64,000 bases of DNA. Origin: CAVTWH01 sp963794685. GTDB taxonomy: Bacteria > Actinomycetota > Actinomycetes > Mycobacteriales > Micromonosporaceae. This document shows positions 1-7,717 of this stretch, piece by piece; position 1 is the stretch's first letter; each line of letters starts with the position of its first letter. The notes beneath the pieces are model-generated. The model worked only from the letters and a program-made list of their open reading frames with translations, did no database searches and was not told the origin of the DNA. The position numbers were made by a program, and so were the translations under genes. The stretch lies in contig CAWCFK010000012.1 of NCBI GenBank assembly GCA_963794685.1, positions 186,001 to 250,000 on the forward strand. The letters run 5' to 3'.

Positions 1-1
1 G

Positions 2-304
2 GGCGACGACGCCCAGTACGCGTACTCCGACCGGGAGCGCGACGGGCTGATCGTGCTGCGTCAGCAGACCAAGCCCAACGCCAAGCCGGACGACATCCAG
101 CGGTTCAAGGGCCTCGGCGAGATGAACTACCCGGAGCTGTGGGAGACCACCATGAACCCGGGTACCCGCACGCTGCTCCAGGTGACCCTCGACGACGCGG
201 CAACGGCAGATGAGCTGTTCAGCGTCCTGATGGGTGAGGACGTCGAGGCGCGCCGCTCGTTCATCCAGCGCAACGCCAAGGACGTGCGGTTCCTCGACAT
301 CTGA
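2..304 (+). CDS. gyrB: DNA gyrase subunit B, C-terminal end (partial)
   Basis: Only the last 100 codons are present; the gene enters from the left edge in the frame that starts at base 2. The translation holds the TOPRIM-tail segment RFKGLGEMNYPELWETTMNP, the conserved GyrB motif that contacts GyrA, and ends in DVRFLDI, a typical actinobacterial GyrB terminus. GyrB supplies the ATPase of the A2B2 enzyme that introduces negative supercoils. gyrA follows 79 bases later on the same strand, the usual actinobacterial order dnaA-dnaN-recF-gyrB-gyrA, which places this window next to the origin. Confidence 0.97.
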   Translation, partial: GDDAQYAYSDRERDGLIVLRQQTKPNAKPDDIQRFKGLGEMNYPELWETTMNPGTRTLLQVTLDDAATADELFSVLMGEDVEARRSFIQRNAKDVRFLDI

Positions 305-310
305 CGTGCG

Positions 311-351
311 TTATCCACAGCCCCCTGCGTTTGTCCACAGCCTTGTCCACA
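311..351 (+). promoter_or_regulatory. Three DnaA boxes between gyrB and gyrA
   Basis: TTATCCACA lies at 311-319 and TTGTCCACA at 331-339 and 343-351, all in the same orientation within 41 bases. The first is the classical bacterial DnaA box; the other two match the form preferred in high-GC actinobacteria. The cluster occupies most of the 79-base gap ahead of gyrA. Whether it serves gyrA control, DnaA titration or origin function is inference. Confidence 0.7.
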
Positions 352-383
352 GCTTCTCCACTACTTCTCCCTGAGGTCGAATC

Positions 384-2927
384 GTGACTGATACGCCGGA
401 TGTGAACCCCGAAGACCCGACCGACGGCACCGCGTCGCCGGACGCGGCCCTGCCGGACGCGTTCGAGGGACACGTCGGAGGCCGGGTCGACCCGGTCGGC
501 CTGGAAGTCGAGATGCAGCGCTCGTACCTCGACTACGCGATGAGCGTGATCGTCGGCCGCGCGCTGCCCGACGTCCGGGACGGACTCAAGCCGGTCCACC
601 GCAAGATCCTCTACGCCATGTACGACTCCGGGTACCGCCCGGACCGCGGGTACGTGAAGTGCTCCCGAGTCGTCGGTGACGTGATGGGTCAGTTCCACCC
701 GCACGGTGACGCCTCGATCTACGACGCCCTGGTCCGGATGGCGCAGCCCTGGTCGCTGCGGTACCCGCTGATCGACGGCAACGGCAACTTCGGCTCCCCG
801 GGCAACGACCCCCCGGCCGCCATGCGCTACACCGAATCCAAGTTGGCGCCGCTGGCGATGGAGATGCTGCGCAACATCGACGAGGACACCGTCGACATGC
901 AGCCCAACTACGACGGCCGGGCGCAGGAGCCGGTGATCCTGCCGGCGCGCATCCCGAACCTGCTGATCAACGGTTCGGACGGGATCGCGGTCGGGATGGC
1001 CACCAAGATCCCGCCGCACAACCTGCGGGAGATCGCCGAAGCCGTGCAGTGGTGCCTGGCGCACCCGGAGGCCGACGAGGCGAGCACGCTGGACGAGCTC
1101 ATCAAGATCGTGAAGGGGCCGGACTTCCCGACCGCCGGTCTGATCGTGGGTACCCAGCCGATCCTGGACGCGTACCGCACCGGGCGCGGTGCGATCCGGA
1201 TGCGCGCGGTGGTGGAGGCCGAGGAGGACAACCGGGGCCGGACCAGCCTGATCGTCACCGAGCTGCCGTACCAGGTGAACCCCGACAACCTCGCCGAGCG
1301 GATCGCCGACCTGGTGAAGGAGGGCAAGCTCACCGGGATCGCCGACATCCGGGACGAGTCCTCCGGGCGTACCGGCATGCGGTTGATGTTGGTCCTGAAG
1401 CGTGACGCCGTCGCCAAGGTGGTCCTCAACAACCTCTACAAGCACACCCAGCTCCAGGAAACTTTCGGCGCGAACATGCTGGCGCTGGTGGACGGGGTGC
1501 CGCGGACGCTGAACCTGGCGCAGTTCGTCCGGCACTACGTCGAGCACCAGATCGAGGTGATCCGCCGGCGGACCGCATACCGGCTGCGTGAGGCCGAGAA
1601 GCGGGCCCACATCCTGCGTGGCCTGGTCAAGGCGCTGGACCTGTTGGACGAGGTGATCGCCCTGATCCGGCGCTCGCCCAGCGCCGAGGAGTCCAAGACC
1701 GGCCTGATGGCGCTGCTGGACGTGGACGAGGTGCAGGCCACCGCGATCCTGGACATGCAGCTGCGCCGGTTGGCCGCGCTGGAGCGGCAGCGGATCATCG
1801 ACGACCTCGCCAAGATCGAGATCGAGATCGCCGACTACAAGGACATCCTGGCCAAGCCGGAGCGGCAGCGGCGGATCGTCTCCGAGGAGCTGGCCGAGGT
1901 GGTCGCCCGCTGGGGCGACGAGCGCAAGACGAAGATCGTGCCGTTCGACGGTGAGGTCTCGATGGAGGACCTGATCGCCCGGGAGGACGTGGTCGTCACG
2001 ATCACCCGGACGGGGTACGCCAAGCGGACCAAGGTCGATCTGTACCGCTCGCAGAAGCGCGGCGGCAAGGGCGTGAGCGGGGCAACGCTGCGCCAGGACG
2101 ACATCGTCAGCCACTTCTTCGTCACCTCGACCCACGACTGGATCCTGTTCTTCACCAACAAGGGTCGGGTCTACCGGGCCAAGGCGTACGAGCTGCCCGA
2201 GGTCAGCCGGACCGCACGCGGCCAGCACGTGGCCAACCTGCTGGCGTTCCAGCCGGGTGAGCACATCGCCCAGGTGATCCAGATCTCGAATTACCAGGTG
2301 GCGCCGTATCTGGTGCTGGCCACCCGGCAGGGGCTGGTGAAAAAGACCCGGTTGGAGGAGTTCGACTCCCCCCGTTCGGGCGGCATTATCGCCATCAACC
2401 TGCGTGACGACGACGAACTGGTCGGCGCTGCGCTGGCCGGGGCCGCCGACGACCTGCTGCTGGTGTCCCGAAACGCCCAGGCGATCCGATTCGTCGCAAC
2501 CGACGACGCGCTTCGCCCGATGGGTCGAGCCACCTCCGGGGTGATCGGCATGCGGTTCGCCAACGGTGACGTCCTGCTGGCCATGGAGGTCGTCCAGGAT
2601 GGGATGGATGTGCTGGTGGCCACCGGCGGCGGATACGCCAAGCGCACCCCGATTGACGAGTACCCTGTCCAAGGTCGGGGGGGCAAGGGCGTGCTCACCG
2701 CGAAGATCACCGAGCGTCGTGGTGGTCTGGTGGGCGCCGTCGTGATCAACCCCGATGATGAACTCTTCGCCATTACCTCGAATGGTGGAGTCATCCGGAC
2801 TCCGGTGAAGCCCGTGCGCAGGACACGCGATCGGAACACAATGGGTGTCAAGCTCATGGACCTTCCTGAGGGCGTGTCCCTCGTGGCCATTGCTCGCAAT
2901 GCCGACGAGCCTGACGAACAGGAATAG
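384..2927 (+). CDS. gyrA: DNA gyrase subunit A
   Basis: Breakage-reunion subunit of DNA gyrase, 847 residues from a GTG start. The catalytic tyrosine is Y149 in AAMRYTES. The quinolone-pocket helix reads HPHGDASIYDALVRMAQ, with alanine (A110) where E. coli has Ser83 and aspartate kept at D114; alanine here is also the wild-type state in Mycobacterium. The C-terminal beta-pinwheel carries the GyrA box QKRGGKG near residue 557 and a second glycine-rich turn GRGGKG. An N-terminal extension of about 40 acidic residues precedes the conserved GLEVEMQRSYLDYAMSVI block. The downstream DUF3566 gene starts 3 bases after the stop, so the two are probably cotranscribed. Confidence 0.98.
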   Translation: MTDTPDVNPEDPTDGTASPDAALPDAFEGHVGGRVDPVGLEVEMQRSYLDYAMSVIVGRALPDVRDGLKPVHRKILYAMYDSGYRPDRGYVKCSRVVGDVMGQFHPHGDASIYDALVRMAQPWSLRYPLIDGNGNFGSPGNDPPAAMRYTESKLAPLAMEMLRNIDEDTVDMQPNYDGRAQEPVILPARIPNLLINGSDGIAVGMATKIPPHNLREIAEAVQWCLAHPEADEASTLDELIKIVKGPDFPTAGLIVGTQPILDAYRTGRGAIRMRAVVEAEEDNRGRTSLIVTELPYQVNPDNLAERIADLVKEGKLTGIADIRDESSGRTGMRLMLVLKRDAVAKVVLNNLYKHTQLQETFGANMLALVDGVPRTLNLAQFVRHYVEHQIEVIRRRTAYRLREAEKRAHILRGLVKALDLLDEVIALIRRSPSAEESKTGLMALLDVDEVQATAILDMQLRRLAALERQRIIDDLAKIEIEIADYKDILAKPERQRRIVSEELAEVVARWGDERKTKIVPFDGEVSMEDLIAREDVVVTITRTGYAKRTKVDLYRSQKRGGKGVSGATLRQDDIVSHFFVTSTHDWILFFTNKGRVYRAKAYELPEVSRTARGQHVANLLAFQPGEHIAQVIQISNYQVAPYLVLATRQGLVKKTRLEEFDSPRSGGIIAINLRDDDELVGAALAGAADDLLLVSRNAQAIRFVATDDALRPMGRATSGVIGMRFANGDVLLAMEVVQDGMDVLVATGGGYAKRTPIDEYPVQGRGGKGVLTAKITERRGGLVGAVVINPDDELFAITSNGGVIRTPVKPVRRTRDRNTMGVKLMDLPEGVSLVAIARNADEPDEQE

Positions 2928-2930
2928 TTG

Positions 2931-3716
2931 ATGACGGAGACACAGGCGCAGTCGGGGACCACGACCTCGACAACACCCGACGAGGCAGTCGCCGAGAGCG
3001 CGGACAGCGCCGGCGCAGCCGCGACCGGGCGTGCGGTTGTCGGCCGCGCGAGCGTCCCCGCCGACGGTGCCCCGAAGTACACCCGGGCCGAAGGCATGGC
3101 CCCGCCGCCGGTTCCCGGCGCGGAGGAGACGGCCCCGGCCGACGTCACCGCCCCGGTGTCCGCCCCGTCAGGCGGCGGCGCATACACCGGATCGGCGACG
3201 GTACGTGGGGCAGCCACGGTCACCCGGCCAGCCGGGGGTACGACTGGCAGCGGCAGCAGTACCCGGCCGCAGACTGCCACCCGCCCGTCCAGCAAGGTCG
3301 GCGACGCCGTCCGGGCGGCCCGGGCCACCGTGTCCGGCGCCGCCTCCCGGGGCCCGCGGCGGGCGCGACTGTTCGTCAAGCGCATCGACCCGTGGTCGGT
3401 GATGAAGTTCTCGTTCGCGGTGTCGTTCGTGCTCTTCTTCGTGGCGATCGTGGCGACCTCGGTGCTCTACCTGGCCCTGGACGCGATGGGCGTATTCGAC
3501 AGCGTGAACACCGCGTTCGCTGACGTCATCGGCGCCAGCGGCGGCAAGAGCGGCTCGTTCAAGGTCACCGCGTTCGGGGTGATCGGCACGGCCGGGGTGA
3601 TCGGCCTGGTCAACGTGGTGCTGTTCACGGCGCTCGCCACCCTGTCGGCGTTCATCTACAACGTCTGCGCCGACCTGGTGGGTGGCATCGAGGTCACCCT
3701 GTCCGAGAAGGACTGA
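2931..3716 (+). CDS. DUF3566 family membrane protein
   Basis: 261-residue protein directly behind gyrA, starting at the ATG three bases after the gyrA stop (a TTG at 2928 is less likely). Residues 1 to about 140 are Ala/Thr/Gly/Pro-rich and look disordered. The DUF3566 domain follows (RLFVKRIDPWSVMKFSFAVS), with one hydrophobic segment near 160-185 and a second near 215-245, ending in a short charged tail. This gene follows gyrA across many actinobacteria, and the Mycobacterium counterpart is membrane-associated; its molecular role is not established. Family assignment is confident, function unknown. Confidence 0.9.
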   Translation: MTETQAQSGTTTSTTPDEAVAESADSAGAAATGRAVVGRASVPADGAPKYTRAEGMAPPPVPGAEETAPADVTAPVSAPSGGGAYTGSATVRGAATVTRPAGGTTGSGSSTRPQTATRPSSKVGDAVRAARATVSGAASRGPRRARLFVKRIDPWSVMKFSFAVSFVLFFVAIVATSVLYLALDAMGVFDSVNTAFADVIGASGGKSGSFKVTAFGVIGTAGVIGLVNVVLFTALATLSAFIYNVCADLVGGIEVTLSEKD

Positions 3717-3726
3717 CCCGTACTGT

Positions 3727-3761
3727 CGCGCTGGCCGGGGTGGCCGATCCCGGCCAGCGCG
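3727..3761 (+). terminator. Terminator hairpin after gyrA-DUF3566
   Basis: CGCGCTGGCCGGG (3727-3739) pairs perfectly with CCCGGCCAGCGCG (3749-3761) across a 9-base loop, 10 bases after the DUF3566 stop. There is no U-tract, as is usual in high-GC actinobacteria. Confidence 0.7.
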
Positions 3762-3821
3762 CGGAAACCCCCCGGTTTTGGGGAAGCTGAGCGGGTACGG
3801 TAACCTTCATCCTCGCGACAC

Positions 3822-3898
3822 GGGGCTATAGCTCAGTCGGTTAGAGCGCAGAGCTGATAACTCTGAGGTCGATGGTTCGATTCCATCTAGCCCCACCA
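3822..3898 (+). tRNA. tRNA-Ile (anticodon GAT)
   Basis: Complete cloverleaf: acceptor GGGGCTA pairs with TAGCCCC (3888-3894), discriminator A3895, and the CCA end is encoded at 3896-3898. The anticodon loop CTGATAA gives GAT at 3856-3858. The T-loop GGTTCGATTCC is canonical. It stands in the conserved gyrA, tRNA-Ile, DLW-39, tRNA-Ala order. Confidence 0.97.
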
Positions 3899-3937
3899 CC
3901 CCGTCTCGTGCCCCACACCTGTGAAGGGTCCGCCGTC

Positions 3938-4060
3938 ATGTGGAAGAAGATCATCGTTCTGGCCGGTATCCTGGCCGCCGCCGGTTACGTGGCGAAGAAG
4001 GTCAAGGACGCCAACGACGAGCGTGCCCTGTGGCACGAGGCGACCACCTCCGAGCGGTAG
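3938..4060 (+). CDS. DLW-39 family micro-protein
   Basis: 40-residue protein beginning MWKKIIVLAGILAAAGYVAKKV. A single hydrophobic segment spans residues 5-18 and a charged tail ends in ALWHEATTSER, which contains the family's DLW-type LW motif (here ALW). The ATG follows GAAGGG by about 9 bases. DLW-39 proteins are annotated as tiny actinobacterial proteins encoded between the gyrA-proximal tRNA-Ile and tRNA-Ala genes, exactly the position here. No function is known; the sequence suggests a single-pass membrane peptide. Confidence 0.85.
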   Translation: MWKKIIVLAGILAAAGYVAKKVKDANDERALWHEATTSER

Positions 4061-4087
4061 TCACCTGCCCGCTCTCTCACGGCACGG

Positions 4088-4115
4088 GATACGGTGGTCA
4101 GGCGACCACCGTATC
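4088..4115 (+). terminator. Hairpin between DLW-39 gene and tRNA-Ala
   Basis: GATACGGTGGTC (4088-4099) and GACCACCGTATC (4104-4115) form a perfect 12-bp stem with the 4-base loop AGGC, 28 bases after the DLW-39 stop and 11 bases before tRNA-Ala. It probably ends the DLW-39 transcript. Confidence 0.65.
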
Positions 4116-4126
4116 GGCGTGTCCGA

Positions 4127-4199
4127 GGGGACGTAGCTCAATTGGCAGAGCACTGCCTTTGCAAGGCAGGGGTTAGGGGTTCGATTCCCCTCGTCTCCA
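4127..4199 (+). tRNA. tRNA-Ala (anticodon TGC)
   Basis: 73-base cloverleaf. Acceptor GGGGACG pairs with CGTCTCC and includes the G3-U70 wobble that identifies alanine tRNAs. The anticodon loop TTTGCAA gives TGC at 4160-4162. Discriminator A4199 is followed by CAT, so CCA is not encoded. The 3' half of this gene is duplicated near 6.19 kb, marking it as the integration site of an element. Confidence 0.97.
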
Positions 4200-4202
4200 C
4201 AT
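4180..4202 (+). repeat. Attachment-site copy in the intact tRNA-Ala gene
   Basis: 23 bases covering the T-arm 3' part and acceptor end of tRNA-Ala are identical to 6188-6210. Similarity extends about 10 bases upstream and about 40 bases downstream, for example GACCAGGGCGTTT in both flanks. Confidence 0.75.
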
Positions 4203-4297
4203 TTCAGCCCTGTGACCAGGGCGTTTGCCCGGCCTAGATCATCCGGCCCACTCTCGGCCCAACCCGTCATTGATCTTGCTATAGGAGCCAGGCGGGG

Positions 4298-4453
4298 TGT
4301 GCCGGTCCAGACCGGCCAGTACTCCACCGCGATGCCCCGTTTTCGGTCTCTCGTGGGCCACCACCGGACGTACGTTTCCAACGTGATCCGCAGTGTCTTG
4401 TGTCGGAGTAGCCACTGAACTTCCTTGGGCTCCGCACCGTTCGTGATCAAGAC
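4298..4453 (-). pseudogene. Tyrosine recombinase (integrase), C-terminal fragment
   Basis: About 52 codons on the minus strand read VLITNGAEPKEVQWLLRH, then KTLRITLETYVRWWP. This matches the end of phage-type integrases: the xxLGHxxxxxTLxxY block with the catalytic tyrosine in LETY. The usual G-H is altered to R-H. Upstream codons are Arg/Pro-rich and resemble no integrase, so the catalytic core is gone and no start can be assigned. The fragment lies beside tRNA-Ala, the expected place for the integrase of an element inserted there. Confidence 0.6.
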
Positions 4454-4822
4454 GCGCCGCTGACGCAGTGCGAACCGTGGCGCCCGGGCGGCTAGCGGCG
4501 GTCGCAAGCGACCCACCCCGCTTACGCCTTCGGCGACGCGGGGACCCCGGGCGGGCCGCCGCGCCAGGCCTGGGCGCCCGCACCGAATCAGCGGCGGGAC
4601 CGCAGAGCCCACGGGGAAAGCACGGCGATCCCGCCTCGGAGACGAGGCATAACGGCGGGTCGATGGGTGGCGAAGGTCAACCCCAAGAGCATGTCCTCGC
4701 CGGACGGGCAGACCACCAGGATGATCCACTCTGGCGGGTGGGGGCACGAGGGGGGCGGGGGGATGGCTCCTTGGCCTTGTCTCTGCCGGAGCAGCGTCTT
4801 CAGAACGACCGACGTCTCGCTC
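4454..4822. other. Non-coding stretch inside the element remnant
   Basis: About 370 bases between the integrase scrap and the membrane-protein gene. It holds a GC-rich, dyad-rich segment around 4485-4570 but no reading frame with convincing start, codon bias or recognisable motif on either strand. Confidence 0.5.
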
Positions 4823-5665
4823 TTAGTCTTGGAACCAGACGACCATGGCCGAGCCGAACGTGTTGTCGATGACCGCGACGGCCAAGTTGGCTGCCGCCAG
4901 CAGAACTAGCATGATTCGCCAGCGCTTGGGCAGGCCGAACCGGCCCATTGTCAGCGCGGCCGCGGCGAGCCCGGTGACTGATATCGCCAGACCGTTGACC
5001 CCGGTGTAGAGCTGGACGAACGGGTCGACCACGGTTAGCGCCACCGCCATCAATCCGATGAACGCACCTCGGGCCAGCGTGTGTAGTCGGTGTTGTCCAG
5101 CCTGGCCCCGTGATGGCAGCAGGAAGCCGACGGTGACCACGACTACCACCGGCACCAGCAGAAGGTCGATGGTGGTCGCGGCGTAGGCGCCGAATGCCAG
5201 CGCAGTCCGCAGCGGCGATGGCAGTGATGGATCCCCGGTCGGCCACATCCCTTTCGGGTCGCTGTAGATGCCGGCCGCCCGCTGCGCGGCGACGTCTAAG
5301 ACCAGGTATGGCCCGGCGATTACGATCAGCCAGCTCAGCAACGTCCAACCAAGATTGATCATGAAGGCCCAGGCCAACATCCGCGTCGTAGGCACAGCCA
5401 GTGGCGACACCCTGCCAGGGCCGTCAACCTGGGCGTGGCGGGCCAGTGCCCGCAGGGTGGGCAACGTCCAGGCGGCAGCGAGCAGGTACCGCCAGCGGGC
5501 CGTTGATCGGCCTTCGCGGGCCAGGTCGCCCAGATCCGCAGCCCACTCCGCCTGTTGCCGTACGCGGAAGTGCGGCGGCAGAGCCGAGCCGAGCGCGAGC
5601 ACCAGCACCCGGTCGACGCGGGCGAGGGCGCGGGTGCGGCGACGGCCCGCCGGATCGGCGGTCAC
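4823..5665 (-). CDS. Multi-pass membrane protein, partner of PadR regulator
   Basis: 280 residues if started at the GTG that overlaps the PadR stop by 4 bases (GTGA). Residues 1-95 are soluble and Arg/Ala-rich (VLVLALGSALPPHFRVRQQ). About five hydrophobic segments follow, including MLAWAFMINLGWTLLSWLIV, AATTIDLLLVPVVVVVTVGF and IMLVLLAAANLAVAVI. The translational coupling resembles PadR/permease-prefix-type operons in which PadR controls a membrane protein of unknown activity. I do not recognise a transport or enzymatic motif. It is cargo of the tRNA-Ala element remnant. Confidence 0.75.
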   Translation of the reverse strand: MTADPAGRRRTRALARVDRVLVLALGSALPPHFRVRQQAEWAADLGDLAREGRSTARWRYLLAAAWTLPTLRALARHAQVDGPGRVSPLAVPTTRMLAWAFMINLGWTLLSWLIVIAGPYLVLDVAAQRAAGIYSDPKGMWPTGDPSLPSPLRTALAFGAYAATTIDLLLVPVVVVVTVGFLLPSRGQAGQHRLHTLARGAFIGLMAVALTVVDPFVQLYTGVNGLAISVTGLAAAALTMGRFGLPKRWRIMLVLLAAANLAVAVIDNTFGSAMVVWFQD

Positions 5666-5985
5666 CACGCCAACTTCCGGTTCGGGGTGGCCCGGCGGCC
5701 GCGTCGCTGGGCGTTGCTGGCCAGCACGTCGCGAGCGGCACTGGCGCCTTCCGCCGTCAGTGTGTAGTACCGCCGACGGGGGCGGCCTTCCAGGTGGGGG
5801 TCGACCTCCTCTTCCCGGCTGCATAGCCAGCCGGCGTTCTCGAAGGCCACCAGGATCGGGTAGATGGTGCCAGGCTCCAGACCGGCCGCGGCTGCCAGTT
5901 CGAGCCCGTACCGGTCCCGCTCCGGATCGTCCAGAAAGGCGCGTAGCACCATCAGTCGAGGCGTAGTCATGCGTAGCCCAGTCAT
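5662..5985 (-). CDS. PadR family transcriptional regulator
   Basis: 107 residues (102 from the second ATG at 5970). The winged-helix core is complete: TPRLMVLRAFLDDPERDRYG, the recognition segment GTIYPILVAFENAGWL, and the wing RPRRRYYTLTAEG. The short C-terminus matches the small PadR subfamily that dimerises through a single helix. These regulators usually repress the adjacent membrane-protein gene, here coupled by a 4-base overlap. Upstream DNA at 5984-6015 is AT-rich with dyads such as CTAGTGCTAG, a plausible operator and promoter. Confidence 0.9.
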   Translation of the reverse strand: MTGLRMTTPRLMVLRAFLDDPERDRYGLELAAAAGLEPGTIYPILVAFENAGWLCSREEEVDPHLEGRPRRRYYTLTAEGASAARDVLASNAQRRGRRATPNRKLAW

Positions 5986-6187
5986 ATACGTACTCTACAT
6001 AGCTAGTGCTAGTTCTGCATAGGGCGATGGGACTGTTGGCTGACGCCAAGATCGTTGGGCCCAAATCCGGCCCAACTGACGATGGAAAACAGCGGCAGAC
6101 GCCGTCAGAGGATGAAAGATGATCCGCAGGTCGCGGGGGCGATGAGTCCGATTGACATGGATCTCCGGCTCTAGCGCGGTTTAGGGT

Positions 6188-6210
6188 TTCGATTCCCCTC
6201 GTCTCCACAT
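6188..6210 (+). repeat. Second attachment-site copy (partial tRNA-Ala)
   Basis: Exact 23-base copy of the tRNA-Ala 3' end, followed by a diverged copy of the tRNA's downstream flank (GACCAGGGCGTTTACCCGG against GTTTGCCCGG near 4220). No tRNA 5' half precedes it, so it cannot encode a tRNA. Confidence 0.75.
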
Positions 6211-6341
6211 CGCACCCCTCTGACCAGGGCGTTTACCCGGCCTACATCACCTTGTACATCCTCAGCACAAATCGGCGCTGATCTTCTTCTAGGCTCATCG
6301 CTTCCGCCTCGGCCCGGCCCCCAGGACGCCGCCGATGATGG

Positions 6342-6620
6342 GTGTCTTGGCTGGTAGGGGCGTGGCAGACCATCCCCTTGAGCGGCTACGGTTCGCGGGT
6401 GGTTACGCAGGATCGGGTTACGTGGCTGACTCAACGCCGGGTCGAGGCGTTTCAGGCCGTGGTGGGTGTCAGCGCCTTCGCTGCCGTAGTGACCGGCTAC
6501 GTACTTGGCGCATGGACGCCGGCCCGCCATACCGTGCTGATCTTGCTGCTGGGTGCTTCGTGCAACTGCCTCCAACTGGTCGTCTGGTGGCGGCGCGCGC
6601 AGCGTCGGCGGCAAAGCTGA
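6342..6620 (+). CDS. Possible small membrane protein (uncertain)
   Basis: An open frame of up to 92 residues contains two hydrophobic stretches, VVGVSAFAAVVTGYVLGA and HTVLILLLGASCNCLQLVV, then an Arg-rich cytoplasmic tail. The hydrophobic pattern looks like a two-pass membrane protein, and a GTG near 6400 is an alternative start. There is no clear ribosome-binding site and I recognise no family, so this could be a chance frame. The rest of 6211-6656 shows nothing I can identify. Confidence 0.35.
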   Translation: MSWLVGAWQTIPLSGYGSRVVTQDRVTWLTQRRVEAFQAVVGVSAFAAVVTGYVLGAWTPARHTVLILLLGASCNCLQLVVWWRRAQRRRQS

Positions 6621-6656
6621 TCTCGGGGGAGTTTCAAGATCCGCCGCCAACGCGGG

Positions 6657-7157
6657 GTGGCAGAAGTGGATCGCAAGGGTTCTACTGCCACAGTGATGAT
6701 CGAGCGAGGTTGTTTCTCCTGCGAGAACACTGGCCGGTTCGACGAACTGCCGCCGCGGGAGCGGATTGCGAGCGATGAGCACTGGCGTGTGGCGCACGCC
6801 GTGGGAACAGGACTACCGGGCTGGCTCGTGCTTCTTCCACGCCGTCACGTGCTCACCATTGCCGACCTGACCGATGCCGAGGCCGCCGAGCTGGGCCGCT
6901 GGCAGGTACGGCTGTCGCGAGCGCTGCATGCCGTGACCGGCTGCGTGAAGACGTACGTCGTGCAGTTCGCGGAGGCGGAGGGCTTCGGGCACGTTCACTT
7001 CCACGTGATTCCACGGCCGGCTGATCTGCCTGTTGACCGCCGGGGACCGAACGTCTTCGGGTTCCTGGGGCAGCCGGAGGGCCAGGTGGTGAACGCTGAC
7101 GAGATGGACAGCGTGGCGAGCGCCCTCACCCGATGGCTGGCCCGCTCGTCCGGGTGA
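6657..7157 (+). CDS. HIT family nucleotide-binding protein
   Basis: Histidine-triad protein of up to 166 residues; the ATG at 6696 (MIERGCFSCEN) is an equally good start. The defining motif GHVHFHVIPRP (H-x-H-x-H) is near residue 120, and the N-terminal C-F-S-C-E-N resembles the zinc-binding start of HIT hydrolases. The family hydrolyses nucleoside phosphoramidates or dinucleoside polyphosphates, with a nucleotidyl-histidine intermediate in some members. It stands alone between the tRNA-Ala element scar and a convergent membrane-protein gene, so context adds nothing to the substrate. Confidence 0.92.
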   Translation: MAEVDRKGSTATVMIERGCFSCENTGRFDELPPRERIASDEHWRVAHAVGTGLPGWLVLLPRRHVLTIADLTDAEAAELGRWQVRLSRALHAVTGCVKTYVVQFAEAEGFGHVHFHVIPRPADLPVDRRGPNVFGFLGQPEGQVVNADEMDSVASALTRWLARSSG

Positions 7158-7172
7158 TGTCCACTGTGGACT

Positions 7173-7649
7173 TCAGAGCGTGGGGCGCGGCTGCTCTGCC
7201 TCGGCGGTCGCGGCGACTGCCGCGCGGCGGGTACGTCGTACCGAGCGAATGATGGCCGTGACGCCGGTCGCGGCGACTGCGGCGTTCAAGACCCACATCG
7301 GTACCCAACCTGCGCCACGCGCGATCGACGGCCACCACGGCAGCGTGATCACCTGGGTGGCGGCGACGGCGAGCAGGCACGCGCCGACCACGACGCCGCC
7401 ATCTGACGACTCCCCCCGGGCCTTGCGCCACAGGCTCGTCGGGTGGTGCCGGCGCAGCCACTCGGCCAGTACCAACGTGACGAGCTCCACCGCGATGCTC
7501 AGCACGTTGCCGAGAAATATCGCTCCGTTGCGGTCGACGTACCGCAGGACGACGACTGCGGTGCAAGTGCCGGCCAGGTACGTCACCGTTGTCGCGACGG
7601 GGGTGCGGAGCTGCGGCACTGTCGTTTCGATCGCGGCTGTCTCGGACAC
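7173..7649 (-). CDS. Four-helix membrane protein of unknown function
   Basis: 158 residues from the GTG at 7649 (a TTG at 7664 adds five). Four hydrophobic segments are seen: VATTVTYLAGTCTAVVVL, AIFLGNVLSIAVELVTLVL, GVVVGACLLAVAATQVITL and MWVLNAAVAATGVTAII, with an Arg-rich C-terminus. No catalytic or transport motif is recognisable. It converges on the HIT gene and lies 53 bases downstream of the NB-ARC/TPR gene stop on the same strand, so it could be transcribed with that gene. Confidence 0.7.
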   Translation of the reverse strand: MSETAAIETTVPQLRTPVATTVTYLAGTCTAVVVLRYVDRNGAIFLGNVLSIAVELVTLVLAEWLRRHHPTSLWRKARGESSDGGVVVGACLLAVAATQVITLPWWPSIARGAGWVPMWVLNAAVAATGVTAIIRSVRRTRRAAVAATAEAEQPRPTL

Positions 7650-7717
7650 ATCGGCAGCGTACAAAGCCGGCGCCGCGTCCCGATACCTCAGCGGCAGTCG
7701 AGGACGGGCGGGCCGGG

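Larger units (their letters stand above)
4180..6210. mobile_element. Remnant of a tRNA-Ala-integrated element (about 2 kb)
   Basis: The stretch is bounded by two copies of the tRNA-Ala 3' end, at 4180-4202 and 6188-6210. A tyrosine-recombinase C-terminal scrap lies next to the intact tRNA on the minus strand, and a PadR regulator/membrane-protein pair lies at the far end. This is the architecture of actinobacterial integrative elements that regenerate the tRNA on insertion. No replication, excisionase or transfer gene is visible, so the element is presumably decayed and immobile. The limits are those of the repeats; origin by integration is inference from the repeat and the integrase remains. 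Confidence 0.65.

Noticed and set aside
261..2672. 803-codon open frame antisense to gyrA
   Set aside because: Antisense shadow produced by high GC; its product is rich in His/Arg/Gly/Asp with no motif, and gyrA is certain.
4061..4260. Minus-strand protein-like stretch GNRTPNPCLAKAVLCQLS
   Set aside because: It is the translation of the tRNA-Ala gene itself, a well-known false protein; only the separate upstream integrase-like segment was kept.
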